Positions 1 to 7,402 of a DNA stretch of 12,510 nucleotides are shown here, in pieces. The notes beneath the pieces were generated by a model, which saw only the letters and a program-made list of their open reading frames with translations, was not told the origin of the DNA and did no database searches. The translations under genes were made by a program, and so were the position numbers. Position 1 is the first letter of the stretch, and each line of letters begins with the position of its first letter. Source of the stretch: Bacilli bacterium (GTDB lineage Bacteria; Bacillota_I; Bacilli_A; RF39; UBA660); contig JAEDES010000028.1 in the NCBI GenBank assembly GCA_016293205.1, positions 1-12,510 on the forward strand, given 5' to 3'.

Positions 1-10
1 GTGATATATA

Positions 11-913
11 ATGAAAGCAATAGTAATCGGAGCAGGTTCTGATTTAGGAGTTCATATCGATGGAGCCAAACTTGGTTCTGTCCAATTATTAAATGATTTA
101 CAAAGTTTTTATAAAGGAGAAACACTATCTTTCCAACAACCAGAAGATGTAATTAAAAGTAGAAATCTATCAGATCGTGAAAAAAACAAATATGAAATAG
201 AAGAATTTAATACAAAACTATATAATACAATCATATTAAAATCTAAAGAAGAATTCTTCCCAATTGTAATTGGTGGAGATCATTCAGTATCAATGGCATC
301 TGCCCTAGCAAGTGTTAAAAATCAACCAGATATTGGAACAATCTGGATTTCCGCTCATACAAATTATTGCACAAGAGAAACTACAACAACTGGTAACATA
401 AATGAATTCTCATTAATGACCGTTTCTAATCAAAAAAATAGTGATTTTCGTCACTTCCATGATGGACTAATAATTCAACCATCTAAAACAGTAATAATTG
501 GAGTTCGAGAAATTGAAAAAGGTACAAAAGATGATTTAAAGTATTCTGGTGTAACAGTATTTACAATGGATGATATTAAAGAAAAAGGTATCGAAGAAAT
601 TATTGAACAAGCTTTTAATATTGCAAGCTTCAAAACTCAAGGAGTTCACATTTCCTTCTCTTTAGATGTTCTAGATCCAGAAATTGCTCCTGGAGTATCC
701 GCTCCAATGGATGATGGTCTAACACAAGAAGAAGCTTTAAAAATACATGATGCTATTGTAGATAATATTGAAGATGTAGTTGGATATGATCTAGTAGAAT
801 TCAATCCATTAAAAGATGAAAATAGAAAAACAGAACAAATTGCAGTTAACCTACTTGCAAAAGTAATTAAAGCTGTTGAAAAGAAAGATAAATACAAAAA
901 AATAAAGGCTTAA
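11..913 (+). CDS. Arginase/ureohydrolase-fold protein with degenerate active site
   Basis: A 300-residue protein of the ureohydrolase family (arginase, agmatinase, formimidoylglutamase), normal in length. Family landmarks seen: GGDHS at 88-92, the SAHTN block at 114-118 (canonical DAHxD), GNIN at 128-131 (canonical GNxHG), SLDVLDP at 217-223 (canonical DVDxLDP) and EFNP at 263-266. Compared with arginase, both bridging metal-ligand aspartates are Ser (114 and 217), a third ligand Asp is Asn (118), and the catalytic His is Asn (131). Only His91, His116 and Asp219 remain as likely ligands. The fold assignment is safe, but ordinary Mn2-dependent ureohydrolase activity is doubtful, so it may be a pseudoenzyme or have another role. 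The ATG at 11 is preceded by GTGAT, probably the end of an AGGTGAT ribosome-binding site cut by the window edge. It is convergent with the next gene. Its promoter and upstream partner lie outside the window. Confidence 0.85.
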   Translation: MKAIVIGAGSDLGVHIDGAKLGSVQLLNDLQSFYKGETLSFQQPEDVIKSRNLSDREKNKYEIEEFNTKLYNTIILKSKEEFFPIVIGGDHSVSMASALASVKNQPDIGTIWISAHTNYCTRETTTTGNINEFSLMTVSNQKNSDFRHFHDGLIIQPSKTVIIGVREIEKGTKDDLKYSGVTVFTMDDIKEKGIEEIIEQAFNIASFKTQGVHISFSLDVLDPEIAPGVSAPMDDGLTQEEALKIHDAIVDNIEDVVGYDLVEFNPLKDENRKTEQIAVNLLAKVIKAVEKKDKYKKIKA

Positions 914-927
914 ACCTTTATTTTTTT
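896..927. terminator. Bidirectional intrinsic terminator shared by two convergent genes
   Basis: A perfect 13-bp inverted repeat: arm 896-908 (seven A, T, AAA, GG), 6-nt loop 909-914, arm 915-927. The A-run on one side becomes a T-run on the other, so the hairpin can end transcription from both directions. The stop codon of the upstream gene (911-913) lies in the loop, and the stop of the convergent gene (926-928) overlaps the distal arm. The stem has only two G-C pairs, so its strength is uncertain. Confidence 0.75.
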
Positions 928-2164
928 ATCCTAAATTAATATCATTGCTAACCTCTGGATACCATTCTTCATAATCCATTGTATATCCTTTAAACATTCT
1001 AGATTTTAAACCATCATAGAATGATGCAGAACCATATTTTCTACAAGCAGCAACAGTTGAATCATAATAATACCATTTACCTTTATATTCTACTAAATTC
1101 CACATATGTCCAACCCCATCATATTGTCCAGAAACAGTCATTGAATTAACACCTATATTTTGAAATATGACTTGACTTGCTTTCGCAAATCCTGCACATA
1201 CTGCATTCTTATTCATAAATACATTATAAATTGATTGATTCTTAGATGCATAAGTAAACACTTGGTCATAAGTACTATTCTTCCCTATCCAATCATATAC
1301 ATATTTTACTTTTTCTAAGTATTCCATATCTTTAGTTTCTCTTTTAATCTTATTAATAATTCTTTTAATTTTAGTCTCTCCAAAATACGCTTTCAATTCA
1401 TTACCAACAGAAAAATCTAAATCAACTTTAAATTCACTATTTCTATAAGACCATTTTAATCCTGCATAATTAATTAACTCAGGATGATCAACAAGTACTG
1501 CTTCATACCCTTTAATTAATAAATTATTACACTCTTCATTAGTTAAACAACTAAATTCATTTAATTTAAATGTAAAAGTTTCTTTATACTCTTTTGTATT
1601 TTTAAATAAATACATATACATCGTTTGTTCATTTTTATTTAAATGATTATTATATACATATCCATTAGACATATATAAATCATTAACATAATGAATACTA
1701 TCCTTATCAATATATTTATTCTCTCCAACAATCATTGTAAAGTTATAATAAATATAAAAAGATATTACTACTAATAATACTGTAATAACTTTATTCTTTT
1801 CAAAGAAATTTCGATCATCTTCATAAGTATCATAACTATAAAAACCAATAATATATCCAATTAAAGGATACATAATAAATGGTAATAATAATGTTAAAAA
1901 TCCTATCCATTTCTTCTGATTAAATATTTCACATATAAAAAATGGAAATAAACAACATAATAAAGTAATTATAAATGCTCTATCAGGTAAAATAATCATT
2001 CCTAAACCGCATAACATAAGTATTACAGGAGGAAACTCTATTATTCTAAAAAATAAATATATATTATAAAACGGTATAAATCCCTTCCAAATACTATATC
2101 CAGCTTTATTAATAAATCCTGGTAAAGCAATGAGCAAACTTATCAAAGAAATTCCTATAAGCAT
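926..2164 (-). CDS. Membrane protein with extracytoplasmic transglutaminase-like domain
   Basis: A 413-residue protein. The N-terminal third has several hydrophobic segments (about residues 2-18, 47-64, 66-82, 86-109) and a short GFIPFYNIYLFF motif near 29-40, reminiscent of small membrane modules such as DUF5684. A further membrane helix (about 126-146) leads to a soluble C-terminal domain that should lie outside the cell. That domain carries a transglutaminase/cysteine-protease triad: Cys324 in AVCAGFA, His354 in GHMWN and Asp369 in YYYDST, preceded by a YDWIGKN motif. Such domains can cross-link, cleave or bind peptides; the substrate here is unknown. A GTG at 2173 and an ATG at 2170 overlap or abut the ribosome-binding site AGGTGAT, so the ATG at 2164, four bases after it, is the better start. 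It has its own promoter behind the ftsZ terminator, so it is probably not part of the division operon. Confidence 0.82.
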   Translation of the reverse strand: MLIGISLISLLIALPGFINKAGYSIWKGFIPFYNIYLFFRIIEFPPVILMLCGLGMIILPDRAFIITLLCCLFPFFICEIFNQKKWIGFLTLLLPFIMYPLIGYIIGFYSYDTYEDDRNFFEKNKVITVLLVVISFYIYYNFTMIVGENKYIDKDSIHYVNDLYMSNGYVYNNHLNKNEQTMYMYLFKNTKEYKETFTFKLNEFSCLTNEECNNLLIKGYEAVLVDHPELINYAGLKWSYRNSEFKVDLDFSVGNELKAYFGETKIKRIINKIKRETKDMEYLEKVKYVYDWIGKNSTYDQVFTYASKNQSIYNVFMNKNAVCAGFAKASQVIFQNIGVNSMTVSGQYDGVGHMWNLVEYKGKWYYYDSTVAACRKYGSASFYDGLKSRMFKGYTMDYEEWYPEVSNDINLG

Positions 2165-2185
2165 ATACATCACCTATCTTAATTA

Positions 2186-2191
2186 ATTATA
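2186..2191 (-). promoter_or_regulatory. Putative -10 box for the transglutaminase-like gene
   Basis: On the minus strand a perfect TATAAT lies about 22 bases upstream of the chosen ATG, between that gene and the ftsZ terminator. No convincing -35 box is seen 16-18 bases further upstream, only AT-rich sequence. The predicted leader is about 15 bases with AGGTGAT at 2167-2173. The position supports separate transcription of the gene, but chance TATAAT matches are frequent at this base composition. Confidence 0.5.
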
Positions 2192-2215
2192 CAATACTAA
2201 AATCTAAAATAATAT

Positions 2216-2242
2216 AAAAAAAAGAGAAATAAATTTCTCTTT
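2216..2242 (-). terminator. Intrinsic terminator after ftsZ
   Basis: On the minus strand, arm 2242-2234 (AAAGAGAAA), loop TTTA, and arm 2229-2221 (TTTCTCTTT) form a 9-bp stem whose 3' end runs into eight T residues (2223-2216). It begins 10 bases after the ftsZ stop codon and ends the ftsA-ftsZ transcript before the transglutaminase-like gene. Confidence 0.75.
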
Positions 2243-2252
2243 ACATTTCTAA

Positions 2253-3356
2253 TTAAAAGTTTCTATCTCTTAAGAATGGAGGTAATTCATAAGCATCTCC
2301 GCTATCTCCATCTCCACCATCTAAAACTTCTGTTGGATATTCTTCTCTACTTCTTCTTGTAGGATTATTACTAAATACTGGTTCTGGTTGTGCTACTGCA
2401 TTTTTCTTTTTATCAAATCCTGTAGCAATAACAGTAACGATTACTTCATCATTTAAGTTTTCATTAATAACTGATCCGAAGATTGTATTAATATCAGTAT
2501 TAGCAGCAGCTCTTACTACTTCAGCAGCTTGTTCTGCTTCAAATAATGTTAAGTTAACTCCACCAGTAATATTAATAATTGCATCAGTTGCACCTTCAAT
2601 TGAATTTTCAAGTAATGCAGATGAAACAGCTTGTTTAGCAGCTTCAATAGCTCTATCTTCACCCATTCCAATACCGATACCAATTAATGCTCTACCAGAG
2701 TCTTCCATTACAGCACGAACGTCTGCAAAGTCTAAGTTAACTAATCCAACTACAGCAATTAAGTCTGAAATTGATTGTACACCACGACGTAATACATTAT
2801 CAACTTCTTTAAATGCTTCTAACATTGGAGTAGATTTATCAATGATTTCTCTTAATCTATCATTTGGAATAACAATTAGTGTATCAACATGTTTTCTTAA
2901 TTCTTCAATACCTGCTAATGCGTTATCCATTCTTCTCTTTCCTTCAAATGAGAATGGTTTAGTAACAATAGCAACAGTTAGAGCTCCAAGACCTTGCGCA
3001 ATTTCAGCAACTACTGGTGCAGCACCAGTTCCTGTTCCTCCACCCATTCCTGCAGTAACGAATACCATATCTGCACCTGCAAGGGCATCTTCTATTTCCT
3101 TTTTAGATTCAATAGCAGCTTCTTTACCAATTTCAGGTTTAGCTCCTGCTCCTAACCCATCAGTTAAAGTAGCTCCAATTTGAATTTTAACATCTGCTCT
3201 AGATGAATTTAATACTTGTAAGTCAGTATTAGCTGCAATAAACTCTACACCTTTAACACCAGACTCTACCATTCGGTTGATGGCATTTCCTCCACCACCA
3301 CCAAGTCCAATAACTTTTATTTTCGCTAACTGATCCATTTCTAATCCGCCTAACAT
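2253..3356 (-). CDS. ftsZ: Cell division protein FtsZ
   Basis: The bacterial tubulin homologue that polymerises with GTP into the Z-ring at the division site; 367 residues, a normal length. Seen in order: N-terminal IKVIGLGGGGGNAINRM (residues 13-29), the tubulin signature GGGTGTG at 105-111, the T7 catalytic loop NLDFADV at 207-213 with Asp209 and Asp212, a short variable linker (about 316-354), and the C-terminal peptide ELPPFLRDRNF that binds FtsA, SepF or similar partners. The ATG at 3356 is supported by GGAGG seven bases upstream; that site overlaps the ftsA stop codon (TAGGAGG), with 11 bases between the genes, which suggests translational coupling. The gene is visibly richer in G+C than its neighbours, as expected for a conserved, well-expressed protein. 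It is followed directly by a terminator. Confidence 0.99.
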   Translation of the reverse strand: MLGGLEMDQLAKIKVIGLGGGGGNAINRMVESGVKGVEFIAANTDLQVLNSSRADVKIQIGATLTDGLGAGAKPEIGKEAAIESKKEIEDALAGADMVFVTAGMGGGTGTGAAPVVAEIAQGLGALTVAIVTKPFSFEGKRRMDNALAGIEELRKHVDTLIVIPNDRLREIIDKSTPMLEAFKEVDNVLRRGVQSISDLIAVVGLVNLDFADVRAVMEDSGRALIGIGIGMGEDRAIEAAKQAVSSALLENSIEGATDAIINITGGVNLTLFEAEQAAEVVRAAANTDINTIFGSVINENLNDEVIVTVIATGFDKKKNAVAQPEPVFSNNPTRRSREEYPTEVLDGGDGDSGDAYELPPFLRDRNF

Positions 3357-3367
3357 ACCTCGTCCTC

Positions 3368-4603
3368 CTAACTATCAAAAAAATGTCCTAACACTTTACC
3401 TATTATATTTTCATTATTTATCATCTTATGTTGTGGTGAAACTAAATCATCTAATTCATCGCCATCAATCATATTCATTTGCTTTCCTCTTAAACTAAGT
3501 TTATCATCTAAATACTTAACTATACCTAAAACGCTAACATATTTATTATGTCTAATTCCCATAGTTGTAATGTTACATACTTTAGCCATAGCTCCAAACA
3601 TCTCTTCAACAAGATATCCAAATCCAGCTAATTCACTTAGTCCTCCTGTAACAATTATATAACTTATTTCACGGTTTGTTAAGTTTTTTATTTCATTTTT
3701 AGCAAGTTTTAGTATTTCTCTAATCCTTGATTCAACTACTTTTGATACTCCTACTTGAGAAATTTCTTTAATCTCACCATTATTATTTTTAACTTCAACT
3801 ATATCAGTACTATCAGCATAGTTACTCATACTAACTGCAAATGTCTCTTTTAAGTTACGTGCAGCGTTTTCTTTCATCTTAAAAATATAAGCTAAATCTT
3901 TATCTACATTACTACTTCCAACTGGAAGAACAGCATTCTTAATTTGAATACCTTTATTATAAACTGCAACATTAGTATTGTCTTCTCCAATATTAATAAT
4001 TGCTCCTACAATTCCATCATATTTAGAATTCTTAATAGTGTAATAATCTCCTGTAGAAGTAAATCCTACATCCAAAGCTTCAACACCTGCAAGTTTTAAT
4101 ACTTCTAAAAATCTATAAAGTTCTTCTTTAGGCATAGTACCAATAACTATCTTACTAGAAAGAACTTCTCCTCTCATACCTTTAGGATCTTTTATATTTT
4201 CTTCTTCATCAACTGTAAATGAAATTGGTATTGCTGTAACTAATTCAAATTCAGAAAAATCTTGATCTTTTAATGCTTCATTTAAAACATTACAAACATC
4301 TTCTCCTGTTATCTTACTATTAACAACATCAACGCTTCCATTAACAATATCCATATTACAATGAGTTGGTGGTACACACACAATAGCCTTAGTAATCTTA
4401 GCACCTAACATTTCACTAGCACTTTTAACTGCTTTTTTAACTGCAATAGAAGCAGCTTTAATATCATAAACATGACTGTTTCTAATACCAGCAGATTCAC
4501 TACATACTGAAGAAAGAACATGGTATTGTTCATTAATTTTTTCCAAAACAACAATTTTAATACTATCAGTACCTAATTCTATTCCAGTATAAATACTACT
4601 CAT
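3368..4603 (-). CDS. ftsA: Cell division protein FtsA, actin-like Z-ring membrane anchor
   Basis: An actin-fold ATP-binding protein that tethers FtsZ to the membrane and recruits later divisome proteins. From the ATG at 4603 it has 411 residues. Seen: phosphate-1 motif IELGTDSIK (residues 8-16), the FtsA-specific 1C region (about 78-160), phosphate-2 region INIGEDNTNVAVY (203-215), adenosine motif VTGGLSELAG (318-327), and a C-terminal amphipathic segment IIGKVLGHFFDS for membrane binding. The phosphate-2 loop is unusual: the canonical DIGGGTxD has become NIGEDNTN, losing two acidic residues and the glycines. Start choice: the ATG at 4612 abuts the AGGAG site (4613-4617) with no spacing, whereas the ATG at 4603 sits nine bases beyond it. 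It is first in an ftsA-ftsZ unit with its own promoter. Adjacency to ftsZ and the membrane helix make the identity secure. Confidence 0.95.
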   Translation of the reverse strand: MSSIYTGIELGTDSIKIVVLEKINEQYHVLSSVCSESAGIRNSHVYDIKAASIAVKKAVKSASEMLGAKITKAIVCVPPTHCNMDIVNGSVDVVNSKITGEDVCNVLNEALKDQDFSEFELVTAIPISFTVDEEENIKDPKGMRGEVLSSKIVIGTMPKEELYRFLEVLKLAGVEALDVGFTSTGDYYTIKNSKYDGIVGAIINIGEDNTNVAVYNKGIQIKNAVLPVGSSNVDKDLAYIFKMKENAARNLKETFAVSMSNYADSTDIVEVKNNNGEIKEISQVGVSKVVESRIREILKLAKNEIKNLTNREISYIIVTGGLSELAGFGYLVEEMFGAMAKVCNITTMGIRHNKYVSVLGIVKYLDDKLSLRGKQMNMIDGDELDDLVSPQHKMINNENIIGKVLGHFFDS

Positions 4604-4630
4604 GGCATGCATCTCCTATTCTCAAATTTA

Positions 4631-4658
4631 ATTATACTATAAAAGAAAAAATTTGCAA
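4631..4658 (-). promoter_or_regulatory. Promoter for ftsA-ftsZ
   Basis: On the minus strand, -35 TTGCAA (4658-4653; four of six matches to TTGACA), a 16-base spacer, and a perfect -10 TATAAT (4636-4631). The predicted start is near 4625, giving a leader of about 22 bases that contains AGGAG. The -35 box lies in the 3' arm of the terminator of the upstream genes, so the two signals are physically interleaved. Confidence 0.65.
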
Positions 4659-4673
4659 AGCAATTCTTGCAAA
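4641..4673 (-). terminator. Intrinsic terminator after the second GT-C gene
   Basis: On the minus strand, arm 4673-4667 (TTTGCAA), 8-base loop, arm 4658-4652 (TTGCAAA), followed by a T-rich tract TTTTTTCTTTT (4651-4641). It lies about 24 bases after the stop codon of the upstream gene and separates it from ftsA. The stem is only 7 bp, so some read-through into ftsA-ftsZ is likely. Confidence 0.65.
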
Positions 4674-4696
4674 CTCTATCTATTTATAACATCATA

Positions 4697-6043
4697 CTAC
4701 TTTTTATAATAAATATCAAATCCATATTTAGAATCAACCTTCTCACAAGTATCAATAACATGTTTAGAAAACTCTTTAACAAACTGATCAAACTTATCTT
4801 CTCTTTTGTATGAACTATTATCAATAATAATATATCTATCATGCATATTATCAATTTTCTTAATCATTTTATTTAACCCATCATATCCAAAATTACCATA
4901 CATAGGTACTGAAAAATAATCAAGCTTCTTACCATGACTAATATCATGAAACATCTTATAATATGAAAGAATTAATGGATTATCATACTTCTTTAAAAAT
5001 ACTTCTAATTTTAAATCAACATCATATGAATAAGAATCATTCAAAGTATAATTAAATCGATCAATTTTCTTCATCATTCTAGGTTTATACATACTACCCA
5101 TTCTATAATTCATAATACATAAAGTTATAATTAAAATAATACTTAAATTACATAAATAATTATCATACTTAGTATTTAAATAAGAAATCATCATTAAAAC
5201 AAATCCCCCAAAAAACATCCAAAAATGGACAGCATCAAATATAGGAACTGCAAACATAATACTAAATACTAAATACCAATTAGTAATATCTTTTCTATTT
5301 CTAATTAAATTAATAATCATAACAATCCAAAATCCAATAGTAAGATAAAACCATATATTAAATAAATTACCATTACTTTTACCAAAGTCTAATAATCCTC
5401 CAAAACATAAATTAATAAAATCTATAAAACTTCCAGTATAAAGTAAATAAATAATAAAAATACTACCAGGTATTAAAGCACCAAGCCCTCTTCTAAATAA
5501 TCTTTTAAAATCTTTAAAATAAAATACAACACTTGGTATAACAAAGAATACCCCTATTGTATGTTTAGAAAGAATTGCAAGTCCTATAAATACACCTACT
5601 AATAAATCTTTTTTATTATGAAACTTCTCTAAATATAATAAAACAACCATCATTAAAAAACACATAAAATTATAAGTTGGAAGTAATCCATAAAATCCAA
5701 ATAATATTAAACTTAAAAGTACTATATATGCTTTCTTATCATACATCTTATATAAGAAGTAAAACATAATAGTAACTAAAATACTCTGCTCTATTATAAA
5801 CATTAAATAATTATCAAAAATAAATAACCCAATAGACATAACAAATGCATATAAAGGAGTAGATATAGTATTAAAATCACTATAAGGAATTTGTCCATGT
5901 CTTATAGCATAACTAAATCCATAATTACATATTGGGTCTCCATAAGTAATCCCATAAGCAAATACTTCATATATTAAAAATACAAGTACAAAGACAAATA
6001 TATATCTAAAATAATTCTTAAAAAAACTCTTAATCTTCCCCAC
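4697..6043 (-). CDS. Polytopic membrane protein, probable GT-C-type glycosyltransferase (paralogue 2)
   Basis: A 448-residue protein with an N-terminal membrane helix, an extracytoplasmic loop with GDPICNYGF (Asp36) and PYSDF (53-57), about eight to ten further hydrophobic helices to about residue 312, and a soluble C-terminal domain of about 130 residues. An acidic residue in the first outer loop followed by a polytopic core is the pattern of GT-C enzymes (PMT/ArnT-like), which move sugars from lipid-phosphate donors outside the membrane. It is clearly paralogous to the preceding gene: shared NYGFSY, IPY-DF, DFGKSN and GNxGYxG blocks in the same order. Donor and acceptor are unknown. Start choice: AGGTGAT is followed four bases later by GTG at 6043; a GTG at 6052 lies within that ribosome-binding site. 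With this start it overlaps the upstream gene by 14 bases, so the two are probably co-translated. Confidence 0.75.
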   Translation of the reverse strand: MGKIKSFFKNYFRYIFVFVLVFLIYEVFAYGITYGDPICNYGFSYAIRHGQIPYSDFNTISTPLYAFVMSIGLFIFDNYLMFIIEQSILVTIMFYFLYKMYDKKAYIVLLSLILFGFYGLLPTYNFMCFLMMVVLLYLEKFHNKKDLLVGVFIGLAILSKHTIGVFFVIPSVVFYFKDFKRLFRRGLGALIPGSIFIIYLLYTGSFIDFINLCFGGLLDFGKSNGNLFNIWFYLTIGFWIVMIINLIRNRKDITNWYLVFSIMFAVPIFDAVHFWMFFGGFVLMMISYLNTKYDNYLCNLSIILIITLCIMNYRMGSMYKPRMMKKIDRFNYTLNDSYSYDVDLKLEVFLKKYDNPLILSYYKMFHDISHGKKLDYFSVPMYGNFGYDGLNKMIKKIDNMHDRYIIIDNSSYKREDKFDQFVKEFSKHVIDTCEKVDSKYGFDIYYKK

Positions 6044-7397
6044 ACTTATCACCTAACATATATACTTTATAATTACCAAATTCTTCTTTAATACATCCAT
6101 TATTTATAACATATTTTAATAATTTCTGATCTGTCTGTTTATTAAGACCAATCTCCTTTTCATCTAAAAAGAAAACACAATTCTTACAATTTTTAATCTT
6201 GTTAAGCGCCTTACTACTTCCATTATATCCCCAGTTACCAGAATTAATTAAATCTAAATAATCTATATCAATATCATTAATTAATTTAAAGTAATATCCA
6301 TCTGCACTTAAAAATATAACTTTATATCCAAGCTCTCTATATTCTAAAAATCTTCCATTTATAGTATCACTATAATCTAAATACTTATCATTAACCATCC
6401 TATATTCAAAATGATTAATATTATTAGGAAAATATACCTTATCATTAAATCTATAAAAACTACCAACAAATACAATTCCTATTAATAATCCAAATATAAA
6501 TAATTCTATATTTAAATATTTACATTTAAATGAAATATCTTCTTCTAATAAATATATAAATATAAAACTAAAGAAATATATAAGTACATGATATAAATCA
6601 AATAAAGGAATTATAATACTAAAAAAACTTAATAAGTAATAATAATTTAATTTATCTTTACTATTTTTAATTAATAAAATATTTAATATTAATAAACAAA
6701 TACCAATTACAAATAAATAATTAAAATTACTATTACTCTTTCCAAAATCAAATAATCCAAATAAACATAAATCTAAAAAACTACTAAAACTATTACTAAT
6801 AATTAAATATATTAAAAAACAAAAACATGGTATAAAACAACCTATAATTCTTCTAATTACTTTTGATTTATCTTTATTTAAATAATATAAACTAACTAAT
6901 GCAACAAACACTCCAACACTTTGTTTAGTAAGAATAAAAAATCCTAATATAAATCCAATTAAATAGTCATTAGAGTTTTTCTTCTCTAAATAAATAATAA
7001 GTATTAATAACATTAATAAAAATATATTATAACTAGGAAAAATCAAAGACATTGGAAATATTAAAAGTATTAAGAAAATACTAATATTATATTTCTTATT
7101 AATTAACTTTTCTATTAAATAAATCATTCCCGTAAGCATTAAACTATTAACAATGTGCATAGTTAATATACTAGAATTAATCATTAAAAAGATACTCATT
7201 ATCATTGGATATATTGGAGTGATTACCATATTAAAATCTTTATAAGGAATTTCTCCATTATAAATATTATAACTAAATCCATAATTCCATATTTCATCTA
7301 AACTAATTGGTTGAACAATTAAACTCCAATACAAAAAGAAAAAGAATATAAATAAGTATTTTATAAATGGTTTAATTTTTATAAATACTTTCTTCAT
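6030..7397 (-). CDS. Polytopic membrane protein, probable GT-C-type glycosyltransferase (paralogue 1)
   Basis: A 455-residue protein built like the next gene: N-terminal helix (about 11-29), first outer loop with LDEIWNYGF (Asp34, Glu35) and PYKDF (51-55), a run of helices to about residue 312, and a soluble C-terminal region with GNWGYNG (387-393). The core block DFGKSNSN (217-224) is shared with its paralogue. I infer a lipid-linked-sugar-dependent glycosyltransferase acting outside the membrane from the topology and the first-loop acidic residues; no substrate can be read. AAGGAG in the last codons of ftsQ lies eight bases before the ATG, and the ftsQ stop is only five bases away, so it is read with the ftsQ-murB-murG group. 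The gene is extremely AT-rich, largely because Phe, Ile, Leu, Asn and Tyr codons dominate. The C-terminal region has several Cys (C404, C407, C435, C452), absent from the paralogue at most of these places. Confidence 0.75.
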   Translation of the reverse strand: MKKVFIKIKPFIKYLFIFFFFLYWSLIVQPISLDEIWNYGFSYNIYNGEIPYKDFNMVITPIYPMIMSIFLMINSSILTMHIVNSLMLTGMIYLIEKLINKKYNISIFLILLIFPMSLIFPSYNIFLLMLLILIIYLEKKNSNDYLIGFILGFFILTKQSVGVFVALVSLYYLNKDKSKVIRRIIGCFIPCFCFLIYLIISNSFSSFLDLCLFGLFDFGKSNSNFNYLFVIGICLLILNILLIKNSKDKLNYYYLLSFFSIIIPLFDLYHVLIYFFSFIFIYLLEEDISFKCKYLNIELFIFGLLIGIVFVGSFYRFNDKVYFPNNINHFEYRMVNDKYLDYSDTINGRFLEYRELGYKVIFLSADGYYFKLINDIDIDYLDLINSGNWGYNGSSKALNKIKNCKNCVFFLDEKEIGLNKQTDQKLLKYVINNGCIKEEFGNYKVYMLGDKCGED

Positions 7398-7402
7398 ATT
7401 CT

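Noticed and set aside
646..897. Open frame of 83 codons on the minus strand opposite the arginase-fold gene
   Set aside because: It is Ser-rich with no recognisable motif and lies wholly inside a better-supported gene.
2842..3183. Open frame of 113 codons on the plus strand opposite ftsZ
   Set aside because: It is antisense to a fully conserved ftsZ, has a low-complexity Pro/Ala/Ser-rich translation and no ribosome-binding site; it reflects the codon pattern of ftsZ.
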